DNA of 44,868 nt, taken from the NCBI GenBank assembly GCA_905250885.1, contig CAJNOQ010000626.1, forward strand, positions 1 to 44,868. Direction: 5' to 3'. The DNA is from Didymodactylos carnosus (taxonomy: Eukaryota; Rotifera; Eurotatoria; Philodinida; Philodinidae). Under the pieces are notes generated by a model. The model made no database searches. It was not told the DNA's origin and was given only the letters and a program-made list of their open reading frames with translations. The translations under genes and the position numbers were made by a program. The number at the start of each line of letters is the position of its first letter. The first letter of the stretch is position 1. Shown here piece after piece: positions 35,142 through 44,868 of the stretch.

Positions 35142-35973
35142 ATTTTTCTCATAATTATATAATAAATTTCGCATACCTATGAAGAAAATAGTCGTTTTGT
35201 TTCTGCAGCATCATGTTCTCCTCATTATTCTTAAAATCCATCGAAATGTATCGACGACTCAAAAATGTACCAATCCGCTCGATATTTTCTTATCCAAATC
35301 TATTTACAACACTCTGGATTAAATAAGTTTAAAGTATTTTACGCAACTGCTGTAGATTATTAGTATTATTATGTTATATTTAAAAGCCGAAAAGATCCCA
35401 GTATGTGCATCATGCAGAACTTCAAAAAGGGAGTGTAAATGCTTTTGTGCATGCTATACAATAAAATGTAAACCCATAACTTTTATCAAGTTTTTTTCAT
35501 GATTTGATAAAGCTATGCAAAAAGATGCGTAATCTTTTCTATATTTCAGTATATGCGTATTCCTAGATCCTGATTTTTTCTTACAAACTTTACAGAAAAA
35601 GTAGTCAGAAATGAAATAAGGATATCGCTCTAGGATTTTGGCAAAAACAAGATCTTTTTTTCATTGAAACGGATACTTTAGCCAATAAAGAGCGAAACCT
35701 GTAAAACACGGTTAAGATTCTCTTTTTGTTCATACTGTGAAGAGACAGGCGAAAGAGATTCTTTTCTTTGATAAATCATCGATGGGTAATTGTTCTCGTT
35801 TGCCTTTGGCTTTCCAAAACGGAAAAGGTCTTCGATCTTTTTCTTTAAAACATAAAATTCGTTTTATTTAGTTTTTTGAAAACGTCTTTTCTTAGAGCAT
35901 ATAAACACGTCTCGTTATCTCGAAACACATTTTTATTTTCTCTTAGTTACTTCAGCCTGCACGTTGATGCGCT

Positions 35974-36270
35974 TATCGTAGCGAATGCACTGGAGAGTGA
36001 GTACTTAGGTACTTGCAAATTTCGAAAAATACTTGGTCAGATAATACTTGGAAAGTTTTTATAAATCAGTTCTTGACAAGTATTCGCTCGAATACTTCAA
36101 GTTTTAGTTTGATAAATATCTGTATTACCTGTGCTAGTCCTTCCTTATTTATACTTCTTAAATTCATCTGAGAGGTAGTTTTTTAACTTTCCAAAATGCC
36201 CAAGGACTGTGGACATTACTGATCCAAGCACTTGCCTAAGTACTAGTACACAACTACATTTACTAGGGTA
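35974..36270. mobile_element. Nested TACTTG-rich element (right arm)
   Basis: Mirror of 8599-8895. Confidence 0.55.
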
Positions 36271-36286
36271 GCTTTCAGCACGACGT

Positions 36287-36319
36287 TATATACTACATAT
36301 ATATATATACTATATATAT
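36287..36319. repeat. TA microsatellite (right arm)
   Basis: Mirror of 8550-8582. Confidence 0.8.
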
Positions 36320-37234
36320 ATTGTAGCAAAATTTTGTGGACGATAAGTTATCACTTCTTGCAACATCTTGTCTTGTGAGAAGCGAAGAAAAACATGTAAC
36401 GTTGTCTGCTTTCTCCATAATTCAGTTTCTAACATTCCAAAAAACAAAAAGTGCTGGATATCTGCCTCTTGTCGACATTTGAACAGCTGTAGAAGTCGTT
36501 TCATATAAAAAATTTTGTATACTTAACTGCGTTCAAAATGAAATATGAATTGAAACGCGTTCCGACGACGAGCGAGTTTTCCAAGGTGAGTGGGGTCCTC
36601 GATCAAACTAAATTGTTTTTTGAAGTGTTAGAAACTGAATTATGAAGAAAAGCAGACAACTTGTATGCTCTCTCTCGCTAGCAGTACAGGAGCTCTTGAC
36701 ATCTTGTGGTAAGGTCTACTTCGACTCGCGAGCTTGAATCTTCTGCGCATTTAGAATAATAACTGAACTCATTGGTTCGAACGGATTTTATAACATGTAG
36801 AAAGATATTTACGCTCACTGTTTGAAGTTCTGCACGATGCACGTACTGGATCTTTTCAGCTTTTAAATATAATATAATCATACTAATATAGAGCAGTTGC
36901 GCGGAAGTGTTTAAGTAAATACAAAACTAATCATATTTTTCTCGGATTATCCTTCTGTAAATAGTTTTGCACAGATAGATACTTTGGCTAGAATATTTCT
37001 TACACTAAAGTAAAATTAGGAAAATGGAGTAATGTCAAGAACGTTCGTACTTTTTGACTAATTTCTTCTATGAAAAGTTAATATAACTATTTGACACAAA
37101 ACTCATGTTGCTCTACTCGAATTTATAGCTTTGATCTAAAAAACTAGTTTACTAAGGATGCACGCCATCTCAAAGTTCAGAGAAAGTGAAAATGGAGCAT
37201 TCTACGATAGATTCTACGATAGGACGTAAAATGC

Positions 37235-37694
37235 ATGCAGCGAACAATGGTGACATCTTCTGTTACAAATGGAGTCAATTCGGATAAAAGTATAATGGTT
37301 CGTTTTGCAATTGAATTTAAAATTAAAGATGGATTTTTGATAGTCACAACACGTCTCAACGTTCATAATCCATGCTATTCTGGAAAGTATACATTATTCA
37401 TCGCTGCTACGTTACTCAGGCACTTCATCGATAATAATGGAGTTCTAAAAAAAAATTTTCATACCAAAATAATATCAGATGAAAGAAAGTTAGGTGTAAA
37501 AGATTCACATGATTCGGTACAATCAAAGTTTTTAGGCTAATATTAAGTTTTGTAAACTGAATTTTTTATTAGTCTCTCTTGACACTGATAGAGTAGGATT
37601 GCTCAAAGAGAATAAATTACTTTTAAAGTCCGTTTCTGTCGTAGATTATAAACATCTGCAAACAAATCATTCGTGCTTCATACTTGGTTATGGT
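37235..37694 (+). other. Possible upstream coding exons of the CCDC24-like gene
   Basis: An ATG at 37235 opens a 101-codon frame. A GTGTAA donor at 37494 and a TTATTAG acceptor ending 37572 would remove 79 bases and join it, in frame, to 37573-37694 and on into the CCDC24-like frame at 37695. The joined protein would have 551 residues. The added 127 residues resemble nothing I know, while the ATG at 37695 fits the start of CCDC24 relatives better. Alternatives are a separate short gene or untranslated leader. A second ATG at 37192 opens a 31-codon frame. Confidence 0.3.
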
Positions 37695-39471
37695 ATGAAG
37701 GCAGCATCTATTGATCTTCTGCCGTATGATAAACCGAAATGCTTATGGAAAACTATTTCTGACACATTAATAGACTCTGAACGTGAATATTGTAAATACA
37801 CACTCGGACACGCCTTAGTCGAACAATGTGAAGAAATTGAACAAGAAATAGAGAGTTTACTTGATATATGGAGAGACTACAGGTAAAATGGAATTACTAT
37901 TTTCCTTATTATTATATAACCAGTTGTAATTTTTGTATGTTTTAGAACTGAAACGGTCTATGGATCTACTGCTGGTGTAGGACAGAATATGATGCCAGAT
38001 CCACCAGTTGTTCGCTCACGATTAAAGAAAGAAATTGAATTTTTTGTAAAACATATTCATGAACAATGTGCGAACGATGATAAATTATTTCATAAACGTT
38101 TGTCAGCACATAACTGGAGTGCTATTAATTATTCTCTAACCACTGATACAAATAGCCGAGTAAGAGAAAGACCGATAAGTGCACGTGATAAAAGTGGCCG
38201 TGAAACACCGATTATCGACATCGTATCTCCAAGATCAGATATCATAGTGGCAACCAAAGAACGTGTAATAGATGCTTCATTAATTCGTAGTAAATTAGAA
38301 ACATTCAATTTGGATGATATCGTTGATCAACTTCGACAAGCATTGCAAGAAGATGTTAAAACATTAGAAGAACATGTCAAATATCTTCATGTAATATATC
38401 GGACTATCGGGTGTTAGTCAAATAGAGATCGGTAGATCTAGAAGAGTAAAGTAAAGTGTGCTAAACAACAAGAAAAATCGAAAAATTTTTCGCTTTAAAT
38501 TTTGTATGCATGATCATTAAAGTGTGTGTAGAAACAGTAGAGGAAAACACATTGTTATCTATCGTGCTCTCAAATAAGTACTATTTGTTTTCTCTATTTA
38601 AGGAACGACTAGATGAAGAAGCAGATTTTCGTGCAAAAACACGTGGTTTATTTCGAGAACCAACGCTTGGAGGTGCAGTTATTCGATAGTCTTTTATTTT
38701 TGAGAATGAAACTGAATTGATTTTTAATTATTTATTTTAGAGTTGAAAGAAGAACGAAATCGTCTAGAAAAAGAAGTACTTGGATCATCAACTAGTGGTG
38801 GCATAAATACTTCTATTGATCAGCATACGTTATTAAATCGGTATAAAAATTATAATATCTTCCTACTATCTCGCCTCTGCTAGTTGTGAAAACTCAAACT
38901 GACTAATAGGATATATGTACGAAATAAGTTTAGATCTTGACTATAGAAAGAGTGCAATCCGATTTTACCGGGTTTCAAGACACTTTTTTTTTATTCTAGG
39001 CAAGATTCTTTAAACGACAATAGTCGACGTTCATCAACTAGCTCAACTGCTTTATCCAGCCCTCGTTCGTCACTTGATAGTACAATGAACATTCGTCCAA
39101 GCGCACAACCTCTTCGGGCCACTCATTCTCTGCTATCTACGACTTCGTCTTCTAATAACAATGATTTAACGCCTATAGCACGAGAACCTGTTCAACACCG
39201 TAAACCACGTTTATCCATCGATAAAAAACCTGCCTCATCTGTTAATGAACAACCTCTTGCAACATCTTCGAGACCACTTACAACAGCCAATGCTCATGTT
39301 CTAGTCAAACTTGGTTCGATTAAACATTATGATTTAGTTAAGAAATATTCGACTTTATCAAAAAATAGTTCTGCTGTTGAACAACCGATGTTAAATGAGA
39401 TAGAAAAAACAAGATTAAACGGAGCTGAAAGGTTTCGCAGAATGGTGCTTGAATGCCGTGATAATGATTAG
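37695..39471 (+). CDS. CCDC24: CCDC24-like coiled-coil protein
   Basis: Exons 37695-37882, 37946-38390, 38603-38672, 38741-38840 and 39000-39471 join in frame to 424 residues. The opening helix (CLWKTISDTL, then EREYCKYTLGHAL) corresponds to the LWELVEEH...REVKRILGEA start of vertebrate CCDC24. Residues about 183-210 (FNLDDIVDQLRQALQEDVKT) match the NIDQVARHLRGLLEEE block. EPTLGELKEERNRLEKEV across the exon 3/4 joint matches EPTLAELKEQKKAMEQEL. The last exon is a serine-rich, probably disordered tail with no domain I know. CCDC24 is a little-studied protein; a ciliary link is my inference from the STPG-repeat neighbour, not shown by the sequence. An acceptor ends at 37572, 122 bases before the chosen start. 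Confidence 0.65.
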
Positions 39472-41029
39472 TTTGATTTTTTCAGTTTTGTGAAATTGTA
39501 TTCTCACACTGTTATTCTTTTTTTGATAGATTTAAGGTTTTTCGCTATGAACAAAATACATCGTTTTTTCTTTATAAAAATAACTTTTATTTATATTCCA
39601 ATGCACATGTACACAGACTTTCTGATGTTTGTTTTAGCAAACCGGTGGTTAATTCTATTCTTTGCCTAATAAACAGAATAGTTGGCAACGGATTAGATTG
39701 CATGAATATTCGGCTGAGTGCAATAGTGTTAGTCTCTCGCTTGTACTAGAAAAAATAAAGTACAAAATGTTTGTGAAAGTATCGAAAAAAACCTTTCATC
39801 ATTTAATTTTAATTTGTTTTCTTCTGAAAAGTTATAATCATTATCCATTCATCGATATTCTATTCATAAATGGAACACGTTATAGACTATTACATAAAGA
39901 CAACGAAGTATCTGTTCAGAAAAATGCTCAAGAACAAGCCTGTTTTTTCAAAACCACGTTCATCAGTTTTCAATAACAAGAAATATGAGTTTATCAAATC
40001 GGTTTTTTGTAAAATTTTTAGTCTTTTGAATAACAACAAACAAACAATAGTTAATTCAAACTGATTAAGTATGCTACTGTTTGCTGTACGCAATGCTTCA
40101 ACTAAAAAACTGTTCAAATTTGATGCGTAAGGGACATCATTAAAGCTAATTTAAAGTAAACATACAATGAAAATAAACACTTTTTTTTGTCTGATTTTTT
40201 TGCTAACAGTTTTCATCAGACAGCACGCGCAATATATTCAAAACACTTAACGTTTCATACAGAGAAAACAATGAAATAATCGACATCAAACTTTTATATT
40301 CGTAAGAATATTTAACAAAAAATAGAAGAGAAAAAGAATCTACTTAATAAAAGAAAACATAATGAGCACCATTCAAATATAAAAACTAAAAATAATGATG
40401 ATTTTTCTTCAATTTTGTTGATTCCACTTTTGAATAATAAAAGAAATTCTAACCGCTTTTCTTTCTTGTAATGATATATATTACGTGTCGAACATTAAAG
40501 AACAAATTTGTAACGATTTTAACCGTTTTCTCTTAAATCTTTTGCATAGGAGGAAGATATGAAATTAATCATAGCGCTTCCTGTATCTTACAAGTATCAT
40601 TTATATTGATCCTGTGAAAAACGTAAGTCATTCCGCTATGGCTGTCCCAAGATGTCGCATTAGTCGTAAGATTGAATACTGTACGATGGTGTTGTAGGGT
40701 ACAGTTTTTCATTCATTAACACTGAAGCTTTTGATTTACGGAAAGTAATCACAAACTTTGATAATCAACTTTGTTCTTTAAGGATTTTGAAATAAGAAAT
40801 ATTCAAAAATATAGACACAAACTGCTTTAGTTCACTTTTCCTGAAAAAATTCCCAGAGAATTACCTAACGGATTCCCCAGGGAGTTCCCAAAAACGAATA
40901 AATGCTGAATTCGACTCCTGTGCTCAATTTTAAACATAATTTAGCTTTTTTTTTCCTCGATTTCCGACCAAATTGAAATTTATTTTATATAAGAAAAACT
41001 ACCATTTTCTTTCCAAAATTCTTTCTTAC

Positions 41030-41130
41030 CTGAGCCATCCAGTGGACAAGTCACTCGGCTGAAAAAGTTAACTCACGTCGAAACGACGAGTTAACGCCGA
41101 CGAGTCTCAGGCAGAAGCAGCTATACTGGT
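41030..41130 (-). ncRNA. Orphan exon-like segment with strong stem-loop (right arm)
   Basis: Mirror of 3739-3839; core stem-loop at 41067-41095, donor side toward 41029. Confidence 0.3.
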
Positions 41131-41252
41131 CTAAAAAAGAAAGAAATTAATCTAAAAAGATGAGATGTTCCTGTTTAAATTTTCATGTTTTATATATTTC
41201 TGCAGACGCAAAACAAAACGGTGAATACATTGTACATCCTTCCTAAAAAAGC

Positions 41253-41429
41253 TCTAGAGAATCACCAGGGACTTCATTAAATCTCCCACTCACCGACTCA
41301 GGGAGTGGGGAGAAATAATGGGGGTCACTAGGGATTTCACAGGAAATTCCTGAGAACTCCCTAGGGATTTCACGTTATTTTGAGGATTCATCGGGGACTT
41401 CATCAGGGAAAGTGGACTAGGGTCACCTA
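41253..41429. repeat. Cluster of degenerate palindromic TCCCTAGTGA-like motifs (right arm)
   Basis: Mirror of 3440-3616, ending about 60 bases before the STPG-repeat start codon, so in the likely promoter or leader of that gene. Confidence 0.6.
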
Positions 41430-41475
41430 CTATTAAGAAGAGTAAGTCATTTATTCCTTCACTTTTTCTGGTAGT

Positions 41476-41489
41476 TGTCCTATATTTAG
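41476..41489 (+). promoter_or_regulatory. Splice acceptor touching the STPG-gene start codon
   Basis: GTCCTATATTTAG ends at 41489 and ATG starts at 41490, which would leave no leader of its own after splicing. Confidence 0.4.
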
Positions 41490-42940
41490 ATGGCAACACT
41501 TTCTGTTCCTTGTATTACCGATTCGAAAAGTCGACACAGTCGAAGTCAATTACATATGGTAACACCAACATCACGTGTTCCCAACGAAACAGTTACAGAA
41601 GAATGGTGGCCGTCGATGAATACAAAAGAAAAAACAATATTAGCTCTCGCCAATGACATAACGCATCGAGCAGGAAATTCCAGTAAAGATCCATTAACAT
41701 TAAAGTCAAAAAGTTTACTAGTACCTACACGTCTAGCATTAAAACGTAATCGTGGCGAATTCGGAGCGCCTTCTCTTTTTCGTAAACCAGCAATATTCGA
41801 TGGACTTCAAATGGAACTAGGCAATCTCGATAAAGATAACGACTTTGAACCTGGTGAATACCAATATGAGAAAAATCAATCTTTAAAAAACCAACAGACA
41901 ATGACAAATAATGACAACGCTTTTAATATGTTTAATACTCGTAAACATTCGATTTCAAATCACAGTGCACCTTTAGAGATGCAACGCAATAACACTAATA
42001 AACCATCAACTCCGCACAGTCTTCCACAAACACAAGTTGTCTCGTTGTTATACAGGTTGGTTGCATATTTTCTCACGATTCTACAACTGATATTTTGCTA
42101 TTGGTACATTATAGAGAAAAACCTGAGTTTGCGCATCCTGTATCAGGTAACTACATAATCCAATATGCAGAAGACATCAGTCCGTCGCCTTGCTCATATT
42201 TGGTACCACGAAAATCTTGTCGAGAGAAAAATGCACCATCATATACGTTCGGTACTCGTTGTTTTGTTGAGAAGAGTAAGCTGAATAGAACATTCGAGAC
42301 AAAGACAATTCTTTCGTTATTTAATTTTAGAAGGAGGTTCTCGAACAAGTTGGAATAAAGAATGGTTTTGTCATTCGAATCCTTTTACCCGAAAAGTTGA
42401 TTTTGGACGTGAGGTTGTTTGGCCAACGCCATTTCATTACAGAGTTCGACCCACAATAGGATCGCATCAACCAGTAAAAATTAGTTTTCCATCGTGGTCT
42501 TTTGGACAAAAATTCCCATCAGCAGATGAAAATGTTGAAACTAAACCCCATGAACAAGTACCCGGACCTGACTCATATGATGTTTTGTCAGCGTTCAGAA
42601 ATATGTCAAAATCAAACGCTTATGTCACATTAAAATCTAGACAAAATGGCACACAACTTTGGAATCAAACGAAAGGTACATAAATGTTAAAGCAATTATA
42701 ATTTGAAAATATTGTGTATATCATTTTACATCTAAAAACATTACTGCCAGAAATTTGAATACATGTTTATAATAGACCCTTTTTTGTTTAGAAAAAAATC
42801 CCGGTCCCGGCACTTATAATCATATCAAATTTCATACAGACAAACATTCTAGTCCAGCATATTCTTTTGGAAAACGAATTCCAACAAATTTATCAAATGA
42901 TCCTTATATCAGTGTTTTACCAAATATAGAAAGTATTTAA
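41490..42940 (+). CDS. SHIPPO/STPG-repeat protein, probably axonemal
   Basis: Exons 41490-42055, 42115-42275, 42331-42675 and 42792-42940 join in frame to 406 residues. The C-terminal half carries several sperm-tail PG-rich (SHIPPO) repeats: SPSPCSY (211-217) with APSYTFGTR (229-237), PSWSFGQKF (296-304), VPGPDSYDVL (319-328), and NPGPGTYNH (360-368) with SPAYSFGKR (378-386). Proteins of this family line microtubules in cilia and sperm tails. The first 188 residues, one exon, are polar and have no domain I recognise. I cannot assign it to a named vertebrate member (STPG, CIMAP or LEXM types are all possible). It is co-directional with the CCDC24-like gene, about 2 kb downstream of it, and converges on the cytochrome b5 gene. 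Confidence 0.8.
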
Positions 42941-44690
42941 CATTAAAATGTTATTCCTTATTATTTGTATCTTCTATTGTATCGATGTATAAATATATGT
43001 CAGAAAAGTGGAAAGTGGTATTAATATCGTTTTATATGAGAACTACGCGAACATCGAAATATTCGTTTTGCTAATTTAATCTAAAATAAAGAATGATCTA
43101 GGAATATTTTTGCTCATGTATTTGATGTATAGACATGTTTTTAAGTTTGATGTCAGTTTTAACTTCATTATTATGCCTTCTACGATAAACTTCATAAAAT
43201 AATTCTTGAAGAACTATATAGTGACGGTTTTTGATGCATAACAGGAAAATAATATATGGTTTCTATAGCCTAGCTGGTAAAAGCGCATACACTGTTTAGT
43301 CTTATAGTACTTCAATACTAAACATACAATCGACTTCATTTCCTGCATTTAATTCATTCATTTTTTAATACATTAGAGCGGAAATACTGTATTTTGTAGA
43401 GCAGTACACTTTTATTGACAAAACAAGAGGCATGCCACGTTTTTACCATGAATTTATCAAATACTGTACAACAAAATAGACAAAAACAATAACGCACACA
43501 CTCTTCACTCTTAGACAGAACGAGAGTTAGTCAATTGAGCGGACGTACAGTAATAATAAAGCACTCCCGCTATATATTCAGCAACGTGAGAAAAACGTGC
43601 TATTTTGCCATATTGTCATTTTCTAATTTCATAGCTTTTCGTGTTCTTTATATCTGAAAGTTTTTATTCATTTTTCTTATATTGAAACTATTTTTGTTCG
43701 TATAGTTCTTATTTACACATTATATACTTGCTAACAGTAAAATATCATAGATCTACATAGATATAACTACATAAACTAAAATAAAGAAAAATACTTCCAA
43801 AGAATACAAAATGGAGCAATATATTACATAAACACACATATCTACATTATTTACAAGAAAAATATTAATTCACCAATTTAAAATACTCACTTTTTCTTCT
43901 ATACATTATTATTATGTACAGAACTAAGTGGCGAAAATTTCTAATTAATAAAAACTACTGCGTGTGGTAATATCATGCATTAATAAACTTCAAAATGAAT
44001 ATAAAAGATTTTTACAAAAAGAATAAGTTAACTATTTACAGGATATTTTATATGATTGTATATTTTTTTTCCATCATCACTTTTTAACATGTAGATGACA
44101 TGGAGAAAATACAGAATCAGCGATTCTATCGAATCACTAGTGAATCTACAGAATCACCAGTGAATCTATAGATTTTTTAACAAGATCAGAGAAAGTATAG
44201 AATGAATTTTGAACTTCACTATAAAATAAAATTAAAACAACTTTTTAGCATGATTTTTATAAGTTGAAATTTTATATAAACATTTTGAAGTTCAATACAG
44301 TTCAGTGCTATGGTCAGTATTCGAACTAGTTAGCAAAGTTGAAACAAATAACTTTTCAACTAAAAAATTTTAGACTTTTTATACTACTCGACACATGAAA
44401 TGTTAAAATATTTTGTTCATGATTCCACTCGTCTGTTTCCATTATGAAAGAAGTTTAGAGTTCATTCTTTACTTTCTCCATAGCATATATACTCAAATAA
44501 ACAATTGCCATTTTGAATTATTTTGTCAATGCTCTCTTGTACTAATTATTTATATTTTTCTTTTTGTACGTTTGAATGATAAATGTACATTGAGACAAAA
44601 TTAAAATGATTAGCAACACCACTTAAGCCAATGTATTGTGGACTTTTTCTATCATTGATACTGATTAAGAGAATAATACTATTATCTCGT
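42941..44690. other. Intergenic, convergent 3' ends (right arm)
   Basis: Mirror of 179-1928. An AATAAA at about 43085 could end the STPG-repeat transcript. The palindromic 20-base units lie at 44111-44167. Confidence 0.6.
44111..44167. repeat. Tandem palindromic units of about 20 bases (right arm)
   Basis: Mirror of 702-758. Confidence 0.75.
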
Positions 44691-44849
44691 TTACAATATA
44701 TTATCATACATTCTTTCTTCAGGTACTAATTCACCGACAAGATATTTTTGTAATGACCACCAAGCATTTTTACTGTGAGGTTTATCAACAAATGCCATTG
44801 TTGCATCAGTGCCAGCATATTCAAGCATAATATCATAACCGCCAGGATG
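44691..44849 (-). CDS. CYB5: Cytochrome b5 heme-binding domain, last exon (partial, right-arm copy)
   Basis: Exact mirror of 20-178, described there. The gene is cut by the window end at the same base as in the left arm. Confidence 0.85.
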   Translation of the reverse strand, partial: HPGGYDIMLEYAGTDATMAFVDKPHSKNAWWSLQKYLVGELVPEERMYDNIL

Positions 44850-44868
44850 CTTAAAAATAAATTAATAA

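Larger units (their letters stand above)
35342..36903. mobile_element. Non-autonomous foldback element (right arm)
   Basis: Mirror of 7966-9527. The inverted ends are 35342-35460 and 36789-36903, with the nested TACTTG-rich element at 35974-36270. Confidence 0.65.
35142..37694. other. Intergenic between glycosyltransferase and CCDC24-like genes (right arm)
   Basis: Mirror of 7175-9727. It holds the 1.56-kb foldback element and, beside the CCDC24-like gene, possible upstream exons at 37235-37493 and 37573-37694. Confidence 0.6.
39472..41489. other. Intergenic between CCDC24-like and STPG-repeat genes (right arm)
   Basis: Mirror of 3380-5397. It contains the stem-loop segment (41030-41130, on -) and the degenerate palindromic motif cluster (41253-41429). 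A frame at 39662-39976 has no ATG start and no known domain. Confidence 0.6.
1..44868. repeat. Perfect zero-spacer palindrome, two 22,434-base arms
   Basis: The first bases of the window are the exact reverse complement of the last bases, and the sequence turns on itself between 22434 and 22435. All open frames on one arm recur with identical protein sequence at mirrored positions (x to 44869-x) on the other strand, and all non-coding blocks I compared, including repeats and AT tracts, are identical. No mismatch or indel was found. The repeat is cut by both window ends inside the same cytochrome b5 gene, so it may continue outside. It may be real or a fold-back artefact. Confidence 0.97.

Noticed and set aside
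39662-39976. 104-codon open frame downstream of the CCDC24-like gene
   Set aside because: It opens with TTG rather than ATG, has no domain, no splice context and AT-driven composition; most likely chance.
43264-43330. tRNA-like segment (TAGCCTAGCTGG resembles a polymerase III A box, followed by GTAAAAGCGC)
   Set aside because: No acceptor stem, anticodon arm or convincing B box can be folded; at most a tRNA-derived fragment.

Overview
The whole window is one perfect inverted repeat. Base x on the + strand is complementary to base 44869-x, with the axis between 22434 and 22435 and no spacer. Every block and every reading frame I compared between the two 22,434-base arms is identical. All features therefore occur twice, on opposite strands. 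This is either a real, extremely young or gene-converted palindrome, or a fold-back artefact of sequencing or assembly. The sequence alone cannot decide, but zero divergence together with zero spacer makes an artefact a serious possibility.

The DNA is nuclear and from a small animal. It is strongly AT-rich, genes are split by short GT-AG introns (mostly 53-160 bases), and the products are metazoan: Na+/K+-ATPase beta subunit, chondroitin synthase, stanniocalcin-like hormone, ciliary proteins. Compact introns, splice acceptors sitting just before start codons (suggesting spliced-leader trans-splicing) and many small foldback repeats fit a bdelloid rotifer (Adineta/Rotaria type). That assignment is inference.

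Layout of the right arm, from the axis outward: stanniocalcin-like gene (23272-24006), Na+/K+-ATPase beta (26789-29532, seven exons), chondroitin synthase-like glycosyltransferase (32895-35141, one exon), CCDC24-like coiled-coil gene (37695-39471, five exons), SHIPPO/STPG-repeat gene (41490-42940, four exons), all on + and pointing away from the axis. A cytochrome b5 terminal exon lies on - (44691-44849), cut by the window end. The left arm is the exact mirror. The two stanniocalcin-like genes stand head to head across the axis with 1,674 bases between start codons.

The genes do not form a pathway. CCDC24-like and STPG-like are probable ciliary or axonemal genes, while the ATPase beta, glycosyltransferase and stanniocalcin-like products belong to membrane transport, glycosaminoglycan synthesis and secreted signalling.

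The non-coding DNA is rich in foldback structures: a 1.1-kb element with about 325-base terminal inverted repeats that fills one ATPase-beta intron almost to its splice sites, a 1.56-kb element with about 115-base inverted ends and a smaller element nested inside it, a TACTTG-rich family also present near the axis, an inverted duplicate of the ATPase-beta start region, and short palindromic repeat units of about 20 bases.
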